Source: ZAX-1 sp046533095 (lineage in GTDB: Bacteria; Bacillota; Clostridia; Lachnospirales; Lachnospiraceae). From it: a stretch of 64,000 nt of DNA. The notes beneath the pieces are model-generated. The model did no database searches. It was not told where the DNA came from and was given only the letters and a program-made list of their open reading frames with translations. The DNA is taken from positions 124,001 to 188,000 of the forward strand of contig JAJQRA010000038.1 in the NCBI GenBank assembly GCA_046533095.1. Reading direction: 5' to 3'. How positions within the stretch are numbered: position 1 is the first letter of the stretch; each line of letters begins with the position of its first letter. Shown here in pieces: positions 1 through 8,200 of the stretch. Position numbers and translations under genes: made by a program.

Positions 1-798
1 AAGTATGATAATTGGGACGATTACCTTACAAATCCCCAAAGTAAAATGGATTTAACAAAGGAGCAAAAGGAGCTAATTGATCCCATTTTGCAAAAAGTAT
101 CTGCGAAATATTCGTCAGAAGCATTAAATAGGCAAATGAAATATTCTGTGTTGCAAAGTCAAATAAATCCACATTTTTTATACAATACGTTAGATTCTAT
201 ACGAGGTGAAGCGCTAATGCAGGAGAATACGAGTATTGCAATTATGACAGAACGCTTATCCGGTTTCTTTCGCTATTGCATTTCCACAAAAGGGGATTTT
301 GTGACGATTCGTGATGAGATAAATAATGTGCTGGATTATTTTTATATACAACAATACCGGTTTGAAGATAAGTTTTCATTGGAGATACGTTCAGAAGAAT
401 CCAGTTATGATTTTTTTGTACCTAAAATGATTCTTCAGCCTATTATTGAAAATTCAATTTACCATGGACTGGAGCGAAAAAAAGGGAAAGGAAACATCAA
501 ATTAATCATTACGGAAACGCAGAAACATCTTAAAATTGCAGTTGAAGATGATGGCTTGGGCATCAAAGAAACACAATTAAAAGAAATAAATAATAATTTA
601 CGAGCAAATGTATTTCAAATGAAACAAGATGCTATGTCAGAAAAATCAGGAATTGCACTATATAATGTAAACAATCGGATTAAGCTATGGTATGGGGATG
701 AATATGGCGTGACTGTGCGCAGTACGATAGATATGGGAACAGACGTGAATATGTTCTTGCCAAAAGGCACAAAAGAGAATTCGGAAGGTAGGCTATGA
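1..798 (+). CDS. YesM/LytS-type sensor histidine kinase, 5' partial
   Basis: Cytoplasmic kinase core of a His_kinase/HATPase_c two-component sensor. The phosphorylation-site block reads QINPHFLYNTLDSIR, the N box is LQPIIENSIYHG and the G box is VEDDGLGI, all typical of kinases that pair with YesN/AraC-type regulators. The frame is open to base 1, so the true start may lie outside the window; the first internal ATG is at 46 (250 aa from there). I see no membrane segment or HAMP in the visible part. The stop overlaps the start of the next gene (ATGA at 795-798), so the two are probably translationally coupled. The partner response regulator is not in view and presumably lies upstream. Function as a histidine kinase is clear; the stimulus is unknown. 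Confidence 0.85.
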   Translation, partial: KYDNWDDYLTNPQSKMDLTKEQKELIDPILQKVSAKYSSEALNRQMKYSVLQSQINPHFLYNTLDSIRGEALMQENTSIAIMTERLSGFFRYCISTKGDFVTIRDEINNVLDYFYIQQYRFEDKFSLEIRSEESSYDFFVPKMILQPIIENSIYHGLERKKGKGNIKLIITETQKHLKIAVEDDGLGIKETQLKEINNNLRANVFQMKQDAMSEKSGIALYNVNNRIKLWYGDEYGVTVRSTIDMGTDVNMFLPKGTKENSEGRL

Positions 799-2240
799 AA
801 GAATTTATTAGATTGTATCTTTTACAAACACGTACGGATGAAAAAGTGAAGAATTTTAATATGGAGGTGTACGAAGGGGAAAGCGTTGTTTTATTTGGTG
901 ATGCTTCTTCCGGTAAAGAAGAGGTAAGGGACATTATGATTGGCCGGACATCTGCTTATGAGGGAAATATATTCATACATGAAGAGAAAGTACACCCTTA
1001 CCAAGAGGCCGAGGCAAGGCGGAACCACCAAATTTTCTATATTAATCCGACGCAAATGTTAGTTCCAACCATGAGTATTGCTGAAAATATTTATACGATT
1101 CATGATAATAAAATCGGTATTTTGTTGCCAAACAGAATCATTGTTACACAAGCCAATGCAATATTAAAAGAACTAGACAGTTCGATTGATGCAACTCAAA
1201 AAATTCAAAAACTGAATTTTTTTCTTAAGCTTATAGTTTGTATTGCGAAAGCAATTTCTTATGATAGTAAATTAATTATCATGGAACATTTAACAAATCA
1301 AACGAGCTATGTAGAAAGGGTAAACTTAAAGAAAATCGTAGATAAATTAAAAAAACAGGGGATTTCATTTTTATTTATTGAGGAAAAACCAGATGGATTG
1401 TTAAATCTTGCCGATAGAGTAGTTATTATGCGCAATGGCGTAGATAAAAAGGTGATACAGGCCAATGCTACTTCTATAAAGGAAATGCTAAACTATATAT
1501 TGGGCGAAAAATCGGAGCCAAGAACAAGACAGAAACAACTAACAGCAAAAGGAAAGTTTGCTATTCTGGATAAAACAAATACAGTAGTGACCAATAATTT
1601 GTATGGCTCACCTCTTGGATTTTTTGACATTTATTGGAATAGAGAAGAAAATGCGTTTACGTATATATATGAATTTTTGAAAAGAAATTCCATGAAGCTG
1701 ATGATTGGATCTAACGAAATCTTGATGGACTTATATTTAAAAAAGAGGGTCTATAAATCCGGTATTGCATATATAGATGAAAATAGTCAAAATGAAGTAT
1801 TCAATGAACAGAGCCTTGAAACAAATTTAATGATTCCTAAAAATAGAAGAGAACTTTATTCTGTCATCAATCGTAAAGTGGAAAAATTTGTGATTGATGA
1901 TTTTTATACCAAATTCCCTATTTTCCGGCAGCAAAAATATGAATATTCCTCCAATTTTATGAGTAAAATAATCTCTATTTATCGCTGGGAACGATTCCAG
2001 CCCAAAGTTATGATTTTGGATAATCCTATGTTTAACCTTGATTTTAAAGAGGTAGGGCTGTTGCAAAACTACTTGCGTTCTCTTTCAAATGATGGAATTG
2101 CAATTTTAATGATGTGTAAGCAACATGGTGAGCTGCTAGAAGTCTGTGATGAAATTGTATGCGCATCGAACAAACAATTTAAAGGCGTACATAGTCGTGA
2201 AACCATAGAAAAGAATTATAAAATCTTATTAGAGGATTAG
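795..2240 (+). CDS. degenerate RbsA-like tandem ABC ATPase (pseudo-ATPase)
   Basis: 481 aa with the layout of a double-NBD sugar ABC ATPase (RbsA/MglA), but every catalytic motif is altered. The first Walker A reads GDASSGKEE (no Ser/Thr after Lys). The signature LSxGQ region is replaced by LNFFLKL before IAKAISYD. Walker B is LIIMEHLTN instead of LIIMDEPT, and the switch-His position carries EE (FLFIEEKPD). The second half keeps family landmarks (GIAYIDEN for GIAYVPED, KVMILDNPMFNLD for KVLILDEPTRGID) yet has no LSGGNQQ. So it is very unlikely to hydrolyse ATP. It overlaps the upstream kinase gene by 4 nt, which suggests a regulatory or scaffolding partner of that kinase rather than a transporter motor. 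The reading frame is intact over its full length, which argues for selection rather than decay. The family assignment is inferred from pattern only. Confidence 0.75.
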   Translation: MKEFIRLYLLQTRTDEKVKNFNMEVYEGESVVLFGDASSGKEEVRDIMIGRTSAYEGNIFIHEEKVHPYQEAEARRNHQIFYINPTQMLVPTMSIAENIYTIHDNKIGILLPNRIIVTQANAILKELDSSIDATQKIQKLNFFLKLIVCIAKAISYDSKLIIMEHLTNQTSYVERVNLKKIVDKLKKQGISFLFIEEKPDGLLNLADRVVIMRNGVDKKVIQANATSIKEMLNYILGEKSEPRTRQKQLTAKGKFAILDKTNTVVTNNLYGSPLGFFDIYWNREENAFTYIYEFLKRNSMKLMIGSNEILMDLYLKKRVYKSGIAYIDENSQNEVFNEQSLETNLMIPKNRRELYSVINRKVEKFVIDDFYTKFPIFRQQKYEYSSNFMSKIISIYRWERFQPKVMILDNPMFNLDFKEVGLLQNYLRSLSNDGIAILMMCKQHGELLEVCDEIVCASNKQFKGVHSRETIEKNYKILLED

Positions 2241-2300
2241 GCTATAGATGTAAGGAGAAAGTTTCATTTATAGACTGTGGCTAAGCGGATCGAATGGAAT

Positions 2301-2617
2301 AATAGTCAACATAACATGACGAAGAGGTTTTGCAGTAGAGGATGGGCAACATTTTCATCAAATGAAGAATAATAGTCAACATAACATGACGAAGAGGTTT
2401 TGTAGTTGGGAATGGGCAACATTTTCATCAGATGAAGATGAAGTGCTAACATAGCATAACGAAGAGGTTTTGTAGTTGGGGATGGGCAACATTTTCATCA
2501 GATGAAGATGAAGTGCTAACATAGCATGACGAAGAGGTTTTGCAGTAGAGGATGGGTGACATTTTTATCAGATGAAGATGAAGTGCTAACATAGCATGGC
2601 GAAGAGATTTTGTAATT
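2301..2617. repeat. 70-bp tandem repeat, about 4.5 copies
   Basis: Copies start at 2301, 2371, 2441, 2511 and 2581 (partial). The core gaagaggttttg recurs exactly every 70 bp at 2321, 2391, 2461, 2531 and, as gaagagattttg, 2601. Copies differ at scattered positions. 70 is not a multiple of three, so the array is not coding; an antisense open frame across it is an artefact. It fills most of the 479-nt spacer 2241-2719 between the pseudo-ATPase and the binding-protein gene. The rest of that spacer holds a promoter-like sequence. Confidence 0.92.
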
Positions 2618-2656
2618 GAGAGGATAAAATTAGACACAAAAAGATAAAAAATTGCC

Positions 2657-2685
2657 TTGTTTTGGCACTGTGCAGAGATTATACT
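2657..2685 (+). promoter_or_regulatory. probable sigma-A promoter of the sugar-binding lipoprotein gene
   Basis: TTGTTT at 2657-2662, a 17-bp spacer, then TATACT at 2680-2685. It lies 35 bp upstream of the start codon at 2720 and just downstream of the 70-bp repeat array. Matches are good but not perfect; no experimental support. Confidence 0.5.
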
Positions 2686-2719
2686 ACTCAACAGAACAAA
2701 AGAAAGGTAGGTAGGATTT

Positions 2720-3856
2720 ATGAAAAAGAGAGTTTTAAGTATGTTGCTGGTTGGGGCACTTTCCATTTTTGCATTATCAGCTTGTGGAGCCACTAGCGAA
2801 ACTACAACAGAGGAACAGCAAACAGAGGGAGAAACGACAAAAGAGGGAGAAACGGCAGAAGAGGGAGAAACGGCAGAAGCAGGAGAGACGGCAGAAGAAG
2901 CAGACACGGCAGAGAATGCGGACGATGCAAACACCGCAGGTGTAACAACGATTAATGGAACACCGCTAACGAAGATTGGGTTTTCCGCACCGGCAATGGA
3001 CAATGAATTCATGACAAACTTAGACGCTAGCTTAAAAGCTGCAGCAGCAGAACAAGGGGTTGAAGTCATGACAGCAAATGCAGAACAAACGACAGCAAAA
3101 CAGGCAGAACAAATTGAAAACATGGTTACATCCGGATGCGAGGCAATTTGTGTTTCACCAGTAGATCTAGACAGTATTTTAGATGTATTAAAAGTTGCAA
3201 AAGAAAAGGGTGTCGTAATTTCCCTTTGCGGTGTTATTCCGGAGAGTAAGGATTATTATGATGTAGTAGCAAATGTAGAACAATTTGATTTAGGTCAATC
3301 AGCGGCAAGAGCTGCGGCAGCATGGATTGATGCAACCTTTCCTGATGCAGAAGATGGAAGTATTGAGGTGGCGTTGCTGACCCTTGACAACTCACAAGAA
3401 GCAATCAAACGTTCAGAAGGACTAAAAAGTGTAGAGGAACTTACAAGCAAAGCAAAGATTGTAGAAGCATATGATTCTACCGGAGCATCCAGCATTCCGA
3501 CAAAAGCACAGGAATACACAGAAATGATGCTGATTTCTCACCCGAATGTAAGATGTATCCTTACTTATTCAGATTTTATGGGATTGCCGGCAGATGAAGT
3601 TATTATGAGAACGCCAACGATTGATAAGGAGAAAATTGGTGTGTTTGGATGTGATTATTCCGAAGCCGGATGCGAGGCAATTAATAAATCGGCAACGAAT
3701 GAGAGTACCTATAGAGGATCTGGAGCTTTTGGCGTGGTATTTGGAAAAACAATGTTTGACACAGTAGTAGGAAATGTAGAAGTAGATGATCAGGGTGTCT
3801 ATTATGAACCGGCATTTGAACTAAGTGTGGACAATGTAGCTGATTATCTTAAATAA
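2720..3856 (+). CDS. sugar ABC transporter substrate-binding lipoprotein (Peripla_BP_4/RbsB type)
   Basis: 378 aa. The signal peptide ends in the lipobox ALSAC with Cys22 as the lipidation site. Residues about 27-73 form an acidic Thr/Glu linker built from 18-bp DNA repeats (EGETAE-type units). The mature domain starts near TKIGFSAPAMDNEFM and continues with ANAEQTTAKQAEQIENMV and AICVSPVDLDSIL, the usual lobe-1 pattern of ribose/galactose-type binding proteins. It is followed by an RbsA-type ATPase and an RbsC-type permease, so it is the extracellular receptor of that importer. ATG at 2720 follows a purine-rich AGGTAGG site. The ligand is unknown; the linked acetylesterase hints at a (possibly acetylated) sugar. 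Confidence 0.9.
   Translation: MKKRVLSMLLVGALSIFALSACGATSETTTEEQQTEGETTKEGETAEEGETAEAGETAEEADTAENADDANTAGVTTINGTPLTKIGFSAPAMDNEFMTNLDASLKAAAAEQGVEVMTANAEQTTAKQAEQIENMVTSGCEAICVSPVDLDSILDVLKVAKEKGVVISLCGVIPESKDYYDVVANVEQFDLGQSAARAAAAWIDATFPDAEDGSIEVALLTLDNSQEAIKRSEGLKSVEELTSKAKIVEAYDSTGASSIPTKAQEYTEMMLISHPNVRCILTYSDFMGLPADEVIMRTPTIDKEKIGVFGCDYSEAGCEAINKSATNESTYRGSGAFGVVFGKTMFDTVVGNVEVDDQGVYYEPAFELSVDNVADYLK
2825..2914 (+). repeat. in-frame 18-bp tandem repeat in lipoprotein linker
   Basis: Five copies of an 18-bp unit at 2825, 2843, 2861, 2879 and 2897. The core gagggagaaacggcagaa encodes EGETAE. Copies 2 and 3 are identical and the outer ones diverge. It lies between the lipid anchor and the ligand-binding domain, so length changes would alter only the tether. 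Confidence 0.9.
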
Positions 3857-3936
3857 GTGATGCGTAACTATTTAGTATCTTAAAACGAATGAGATGTAAT
3901 TTTCACGTTTTATTCGTAGGCTGAATAGCTACAATG

Positions 3937-3983
3937 ATGAGGCTGTTGCAGGGAATCCATTTTGTATCTTGTAACAGCTTCAT
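3937..3983 (+). other. intercistronic hairpin between binding-protein and ATPase genes
   Basis: Arms 3937-3950 and 3970-3983 pair over 14 bp in RNA (12 Watson-Crick, 2 G-U). No T-run follows, so it is more likely a 3' mRNA stabiliser or processing site for the highly expressed binding-protein message than a terminator. Inferred only from pairing. Confidence 0.55.
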
Positions 3984-4042
3984 TAAGCTAAGGGTTAATT
4001 GTGGTTTAATGGTGCTAGATGTAAAGAAAAAGTGGGTATCGT

Positions 4043-5524
4043 ATGATGAAAACAATATTAGAACTTCGTGGAGTGAGCAAATTATACCCTGGCGTTGTTG
4101 CGTTAAACAAGGTTGACATGAAATTTTTAGAAGGTGAAATTCATTCTATCATGGGCGAAAATGGGGCAGGGAAGTCTACACTTATTAAAATAATCAGTGG
4201 TGCCATTAAAGCAGACGAGGGCAATGTATACGTAGAGGATGAACGGCTGAAAAATATTACACCTGCGTTAGCAAAACAAAAAGGAATTGGAGTTATCTAT
4301 CAAGAATTTAATTTGATACCGTCTATGTCGGTGGTAGAAAATATATTTATTGGAGAAAAAGTAGGAAGTCGCTTTATGCCTGATTTTGATAAGATGAGAG
4401 AAAAGGCACAAGGGATTTTTGATGAATTTGGCGTTGATATCGATATTAATGAAGCGGTTGGAAGATTATCTCCGGGGAAACAGCAACTAGTTGAAATTGC
4501 AAAGGCATTATCTCAAAATGTTAAAATAATGATTATGGATGAGCCGAGTGCTTCGATATCTGTATCAGATGTTAAAATTTTATTTGGCATTATTCGAAAG
4601 CTAAAAGAGAAAAAAGTGACGATCATCTATATAACACATCGTATGGAGGAAGTGTTTGAGATTTCGGATTGCGTAAGTGTTATGCGAGATGGAGAATACA
4701 TTGCAACACACAAAGTGAGTGATACAACCAGAAAATATCTTGTGACGCTAATGGTTGGACGTGAGTTAAACGAAACTTTTCCAAAGAGGGATACCAAAAT
4801 TGAAGACCCCATATTAGAGGTTTCGGGATTATCCGGCAATGGTGATTTTGATATTGATTTTGAACTTAAAAAAGGCGAGATTCTTGGATTTGCAGGATTG
4901 GTGGGTTCGGGAAGAACAGAATTGGCAAAATTATTATATGGGGCTGTAAAAGCAGATGAAGGAGAAATTATAGTAAAGGGAAGTTCTGTTAAAATGAGAA
5001 GCCCCAAAAGTGCAATTGCAGCTGGTATCGGATATATACCGGAAGACCGCAAGAATGAGGGTGCTTTCCTAGGATTTACAATTGAATGGAATACCAGCAT
5101 TATGACATTGCCAAAATTATCAACAAGAATGGTAGTTTCCAGAAAGAAAATTGAAGAATTAGCACAAAGCTTTGCGGATAAATTAGAAATTAAGACACCA
5201 AGCTTGAAACAGCTTGTTAAAAACTTAAGTGGCGGAAATCAACAAAAGGTTGTTTTGGCTAAAACATTGGCTGCTGAAACGGATATTATTATTTTTGACG
5301 AGCCAACGCGTGGCATTGATGTTGGTGCAAAACAAGAAATTTATCGGTTGATGAACGAACTGATTTTACAAGGCACTTCTATTATTATGATTTCTTCCGA
5401 GATGGAAGAACTAATTGGAATGAGTGATCGAATACTAGTAATGCATGAGGGAAGAATAGCAGGTGCACTTGTGAAAGAGGAATTTTCCCAACAGCGAATA
5501 CTGGAATTGGCGTCAGGGATCTAG
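4043..5524 (+). CDS. sugar ABC transporter ATP-binding protein (RbsA/MglA family)
   Basis: 493-aa double-NBD ATPase energising sugar import. NBD1 has an intact Walker A (GENGAGKS, residues 38-45), signature LSPGKQQLVEIAKAL and Walker B MIMDEPSASI. NBD2 has the family-typical degenerate P-loop GLVGSGRTEL (near residue 285), IPEDRKNEG, signature LSGGNQQKVVLAKTL (near 395) and IFDEPTRGIDVGAK. All expected motifs are present, in contrast to the degenerate homologue at 795-2240. It sits between the binding-protein and permease genes of the same operon. ATG-ATG at 4043 is preceded by only a weak ribosome site, so a small start error is possible. Confidence 0.92.
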   Translation: MMKTILELRGVSKLYPGVVALNKVDMKFLEGEIHSIMGENGAGKSTLIKIISGAIKADEGNVYVEDERLKNITPALAKQKGIGVIYQEFNLIPSMSVVENIFIGEKVGSRFMPDFDKMREKAQGIFDEFGVDIDINEAVGRLSPGKQQLVEIAKALSQNVKIMIMDEPSASISVSDVKILFGIIRKLKEKKVTIIYITHRMEEVFEISDCVSVMRDGEYIATHKVSDTTRKYLVTLMVGRELNETFPKRDTKIEDPILEVSGLSGNGDFDIDFELKKGEILGFAGLVGSGRTELAKLLYGAVKADEGEIIVKGSSVKMRSPKSAIAAGIGYIPEDRKNEGAFLGFTIEWNTSIMTLPKLSTRMVVSRKKIEELAQSFADKLEIKTPSLKQLVKNLSGGNQQKVVLAKTLAAETDIIIFDEPTRGIDVGAKQEIYRLMNELILQGTSIIMISSEMEELIGMSDRILVMHEGRIAGALVKEEFSQQRILELASGI

Positions 5525-5545
5525 TGCGCAGAAATGAGGCGAAGG

Positions 5546-6541
5546 ATGAATCGGAAACAAATTGACATATTAGGGATCTTGAGAAATAATGTGGCATGGG
5601 TGCTCTTGATTGTATTTTCAATTATATTTGCATGTATATCGCCTAATTTTTTCTCTATTACAAATATTATTAATATTTTAAATCAAAGTTCGTATACAAT
5701 TATAACGGCACTGGGAATATCATTTGTCATGATGGCTGGCGAGATGGATTTATCTGTTGGCTATGCCATATCGTTAAATGGGGTAATCTCTGCAATATTG
5801 CTTACGCAGGTGGGATTGCCTAGCGTAGTAGTTGTAATTATTTCTCTTGCTTTAGGTGTTTTGTTATCGGTTGCTAACATGCTCATTGCACATAAATTGA
5901 AATTACAGCTTTTAATGGCAACCATAGGAACAATGACTATTTTTCAAGGAATTTCGTATGTATTATCTCAATCGAAAACGATTAGCGGATTTCCGGTTGG
6001 CTTTAAAGCGATTGGGCAAGGATTTGTAGGGCCAATTCCAATCCCTGTACTTATCATGTTTATCTTATTTTTGATTGTCAGCTTCATATTAAACAGAACC
6101 TACATTGGACGTTATGTATTTGCAATGGGCGGAAATATTGAAGCAACAAGACTAGCGGGGATTAATGTATTTGGAATGAAAATGTTTATCGCTACGATCG
6201 CAGGACTCATGACAGGCCTTGCAGCCATTATCCTATGCGCAAGGTTAGGGTCAATTCAGGCAAATTCAGGCGCCGGTATGGAATTTACAATTTTAACGGC
6301 AGTCTTATTGGCTGGTGTAAGTGTACGAGGTGGTGAAGGAAAAATATCATGCGTTGTAGCGGGCGTATTGATTTTATCAATTTTGGCAAATGGAATGCAG
6401 TTGGCCGGCTTAAATGTCTACTATCAATTTATTGCAAAAGGTGCGATTATGTTAGGCGCGATTGGATTTGACGTATACCAATTTAATCGGAAAACAGCAG
6501 TGGTTAAAAGAGATAGCAGCAAGAAAGGGGTAGTAGGGTAA
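5546..6541 (+). CDS. sugar ABC transporter permease (RbsC family)
   Basis: 331-aa polytopic membrane protein of the BPD_transp_2 family. Landmarks are the long hydrophobic helix after NNVAWVLL, GISFVMMAGEMDLSVGYAIS (family motif TxGIDLSVG with E for I), FAMGGNIEATRLAGIN and AVLLAGVSVRGGEGK. I chose ATG 5546, which has GAGG six bases upstream, over ATG 5534, which has no ribosome site. It pairs with the ATPase ending at 5524 and the binding protein at 2720 to form a type II-style sugar importer. Only one nucleotide separates its stop from the next start. Confidence 0.9.
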   Translation: MNRKQIDILGILRNNVAWVLLIVFSIIFACISPNFFSITNIINILNQSSYTIITALGISFVMMAGEMDLSVGYAISLNGVISAILLTQVGLPSVVVVIISLALGVLLSVANMLIAHKLKLQLLMATIGTMTIFQGISYVLSQSKTISGFPVGFKAIGQGFVGPIPIPVLIMFILFLIVSFILNRTYIGRYVFAMGGNIEATRLAGINVFGMKMFIATIAGLMTGLAAIILCARLGSIQANSGAGMEFTILTAVLLAGVSVRGGEGKISCVVAGVLILSILANGMQLAGLNVYYQFIAKGAIMLGAIGFDVYQFNRKTAVVKRDSSKKGVVG

Positions 6542-6542
6542 T

Positions 6543-8096
6543 ATGAGGCTTGATTCACCAATGATGCAAAATGGGATGATTCTTCAGCGGGGAAAAGAGT
6601 TTCCATTAACAGGAAGAGGAAAAGACGACGAATGCATAAAAGTAGAATTTCAAGGGCAAACATATGAAACCAAGGTACAAAATGGTGTATGGAACCTTCT
6701 ACTAAAAACATTGCAGGTTGGTGGACCCTACGAACTTACAATTGAGTCAGCCCATGAAACAAAGCATATCGAAGATATATTGGTAGGAGATGTATATTTT
6801 TTAAGTGGGCAATCCAATATGGCTTTAGAGATTCAATGGATATACCATAGTTTTAAGGATGAAATCGATGCAAATGATTATGATCAAATTCGTGAATTTA
6901 GAGTTCCGATTACCTATAACTTTGTGAAGCCACAGGATCAACTAAGTGGTGAATGGCATAAAGCAATGGGAGAACAAAAATTTCCGATGAGTGCACTTGG
7001 GTATTTTTTTGCAAAAAAGCGATATGAAACAACGAAAGTACCGATTGGAATGATACAAACTGGTGTCCCGGGAGCTCCAATTGAAGCTTTTTTAAAACGA
7101 GAATATGTAGATGCAACTTGTATTTCTGAAATAGAAACTGACATTTGCAAATCAAATGAGAAGATGAAGAATGTATTAATGCAAGTAGAAGCCGATAGGA
7201 TACAATGGGACTTGCAACTAAAAGCAACTGATTGCGGCTGGAAGAATGACAAAGATAGAGCGGCACAATATAGTTTGAATATGGATCGTTTTGATTGGGA
7301 TTCATGTGAAATTCCCATTTTGATAAAATCAAAGATAATAGAAAACAAGTCCGGTGTCATCTGGTTTCATAAAGAAATCTCCCTAACAGAAGAAGATCTA
7401 AAAACGGATGCTATTTTAAAATTAGGCCTGATTGTTGAATCTGATATCACTTATATCAATGGCGTAGAGATCGGAACAACGGATTATCAATATCCACCAC
7501 GACGATATGTCGTTCCTTGCAAGCACTTGCAATTAGGGGGAAATAGCATTTGTATCCGTGTAGTTTTTGAAAATGGCATATGCAGATTTTGGGAAGAGCA
7601 GGAATATTGTTTGACTACCAGCGGACACAAGTATGATTTGACAGTGGGTGAATGGAATTATAAATATGGAGCCATATTAGAATCACCGGCACCTGAAAAG
7701 ATTTTTTTTGAGTATAAGCCAGTGGGGCTTTATAATGCAATGATTGCACCGCTTGCTAAATATCCATTTGCTGGAATCCTTTGGTATCAGGGAGAAAGCA
7801 ATACGCATAACCCTTTGTTTTATTCACAGAAACTACAGGTGCTCATCCAGCAGCTTCGTGAGGAATTTGAGGATGAACACTTGCCCTTTTATTTTGTACA
7901 AATTGCAGATTATAAAGATATCAATGATGAAGATGGTACAAAGTGGAGGGCATTAAGGCAAGAGCAAGAAAAAACGTTGCTCGTGGATCATACAAAAATG
8001 GTAGTATCTATGGATGTAGGAGATCGGACGGATCTGCACCCACAAAACAAAAAGGCGATTGGTGAACGGCTTGCACTATGTACCTTGGAGAATTAA
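6543..8096 (+). CDS. sialate O-acetylesterase-like SGNH hydrolase (SASA family)
   Basis: 517 aa. The nucleophile block is SGQSNM (Ser of GQSN near residue 91), a second block is GILWYQGESN (near 411-420), and a C-terminal DLHP supplies the catalytic Asp497/His499. A galactose-binding-like beta insert (about 235-370) interrupts the hydrolase domain, as in known sialate O-acetylesterases. No signal peptide is visible, so it should act in the cytoplasm, removing O-acetyl groups from imported sugar. It starts one base after the permease stop, clearly in the same operon, and is followed by a convergent terminator. Whether the natural substrate is an acetylated sialic acid, xylo-oligosaccharide or another acetylated sugar cannot be told. 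Confidence 0.85.
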   Translation: MRLDSPMMQNGMILQRGKEFPLTGRGKDDECIKVEFQGQTYETKVQNGVWNLLLKTLQVGGPYELTIESAHETKHIEDILVGDVYFLSGQSNMALEIQWIYHSFKDEIDANDYDQIREFRVPITYNFVKPQDQLSGEWHKAMGEQKFPMSALGYFFAKKRYETTKVPIGMIQTGVPGAPIEAFLKREYVDATCISEIETDICKSNEKMKNVLMQVEADRIQWDLQLKATDCGWKNDKDRAAQYSLNMDRFDWDSCEIPILIKSKIIENKSGVIWFHKEISLTEEDLKTDAILKLGLIVESDITYINGVEIGTTDYQYPPRRYVVPCKHLQLGGNSICIRVVFENGICRFWEEQEYCLTTSGHKYDLTVGEWNYKYGAILESPAPEKIFFEYKPVGLYNAMIAPLAKYPFAGILWYQGESNTHNPLFYSQKLQVLIQQLREEFEDEHLPFYFVQIADYKDINDEDGTKWRALRQEQEKTLLVDHTKMVVSMDVGDRTDLHPQNKKAIGERLALCTLEN

Positions 8097-8147
8097 AAAA
8101 TGTTATAGAGCAGAAATGAAATAATAAACCGCATTCAAATAGTATAA

Positions 8148-8195
8148 AAGCCCTATAAAGGAACATTGAAACAATAGCGTTCCTTTATAGGGCTT
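8148..8195. terminator. bidirectional hairpin between convergent esterase and rpoN genes
   Basis: Perfect 17-bp inverted repeat: arms 8148-8164 and 8179-8195, loop 14 nt. It lies between the convergent stops at 8096 (+) and 8201 (-). On the minus strand the stem is followed by a short T/A-rich tract. Stem length and position support transcription termination from both sides. Confidence 0.8.
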
Positions 8196-8200
8196 ATCCG

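Noticed and set aside
2662..2676. TTGGCACTGTGCAG as a possible sigma-54 promoter
   Set aside because: The -24-like half is present but the TTGC element is missing at the required spacing; a sigma-A-type promoter fits better.
2446..3123. Minus-strand 225-aa open frame rich in Ser/Ala/Val
   Set aside because: It is antisense to the repeat array and to the low-complexity linker of the lipoprotein gene; composition reflects the repeats and there is no ribosome site.
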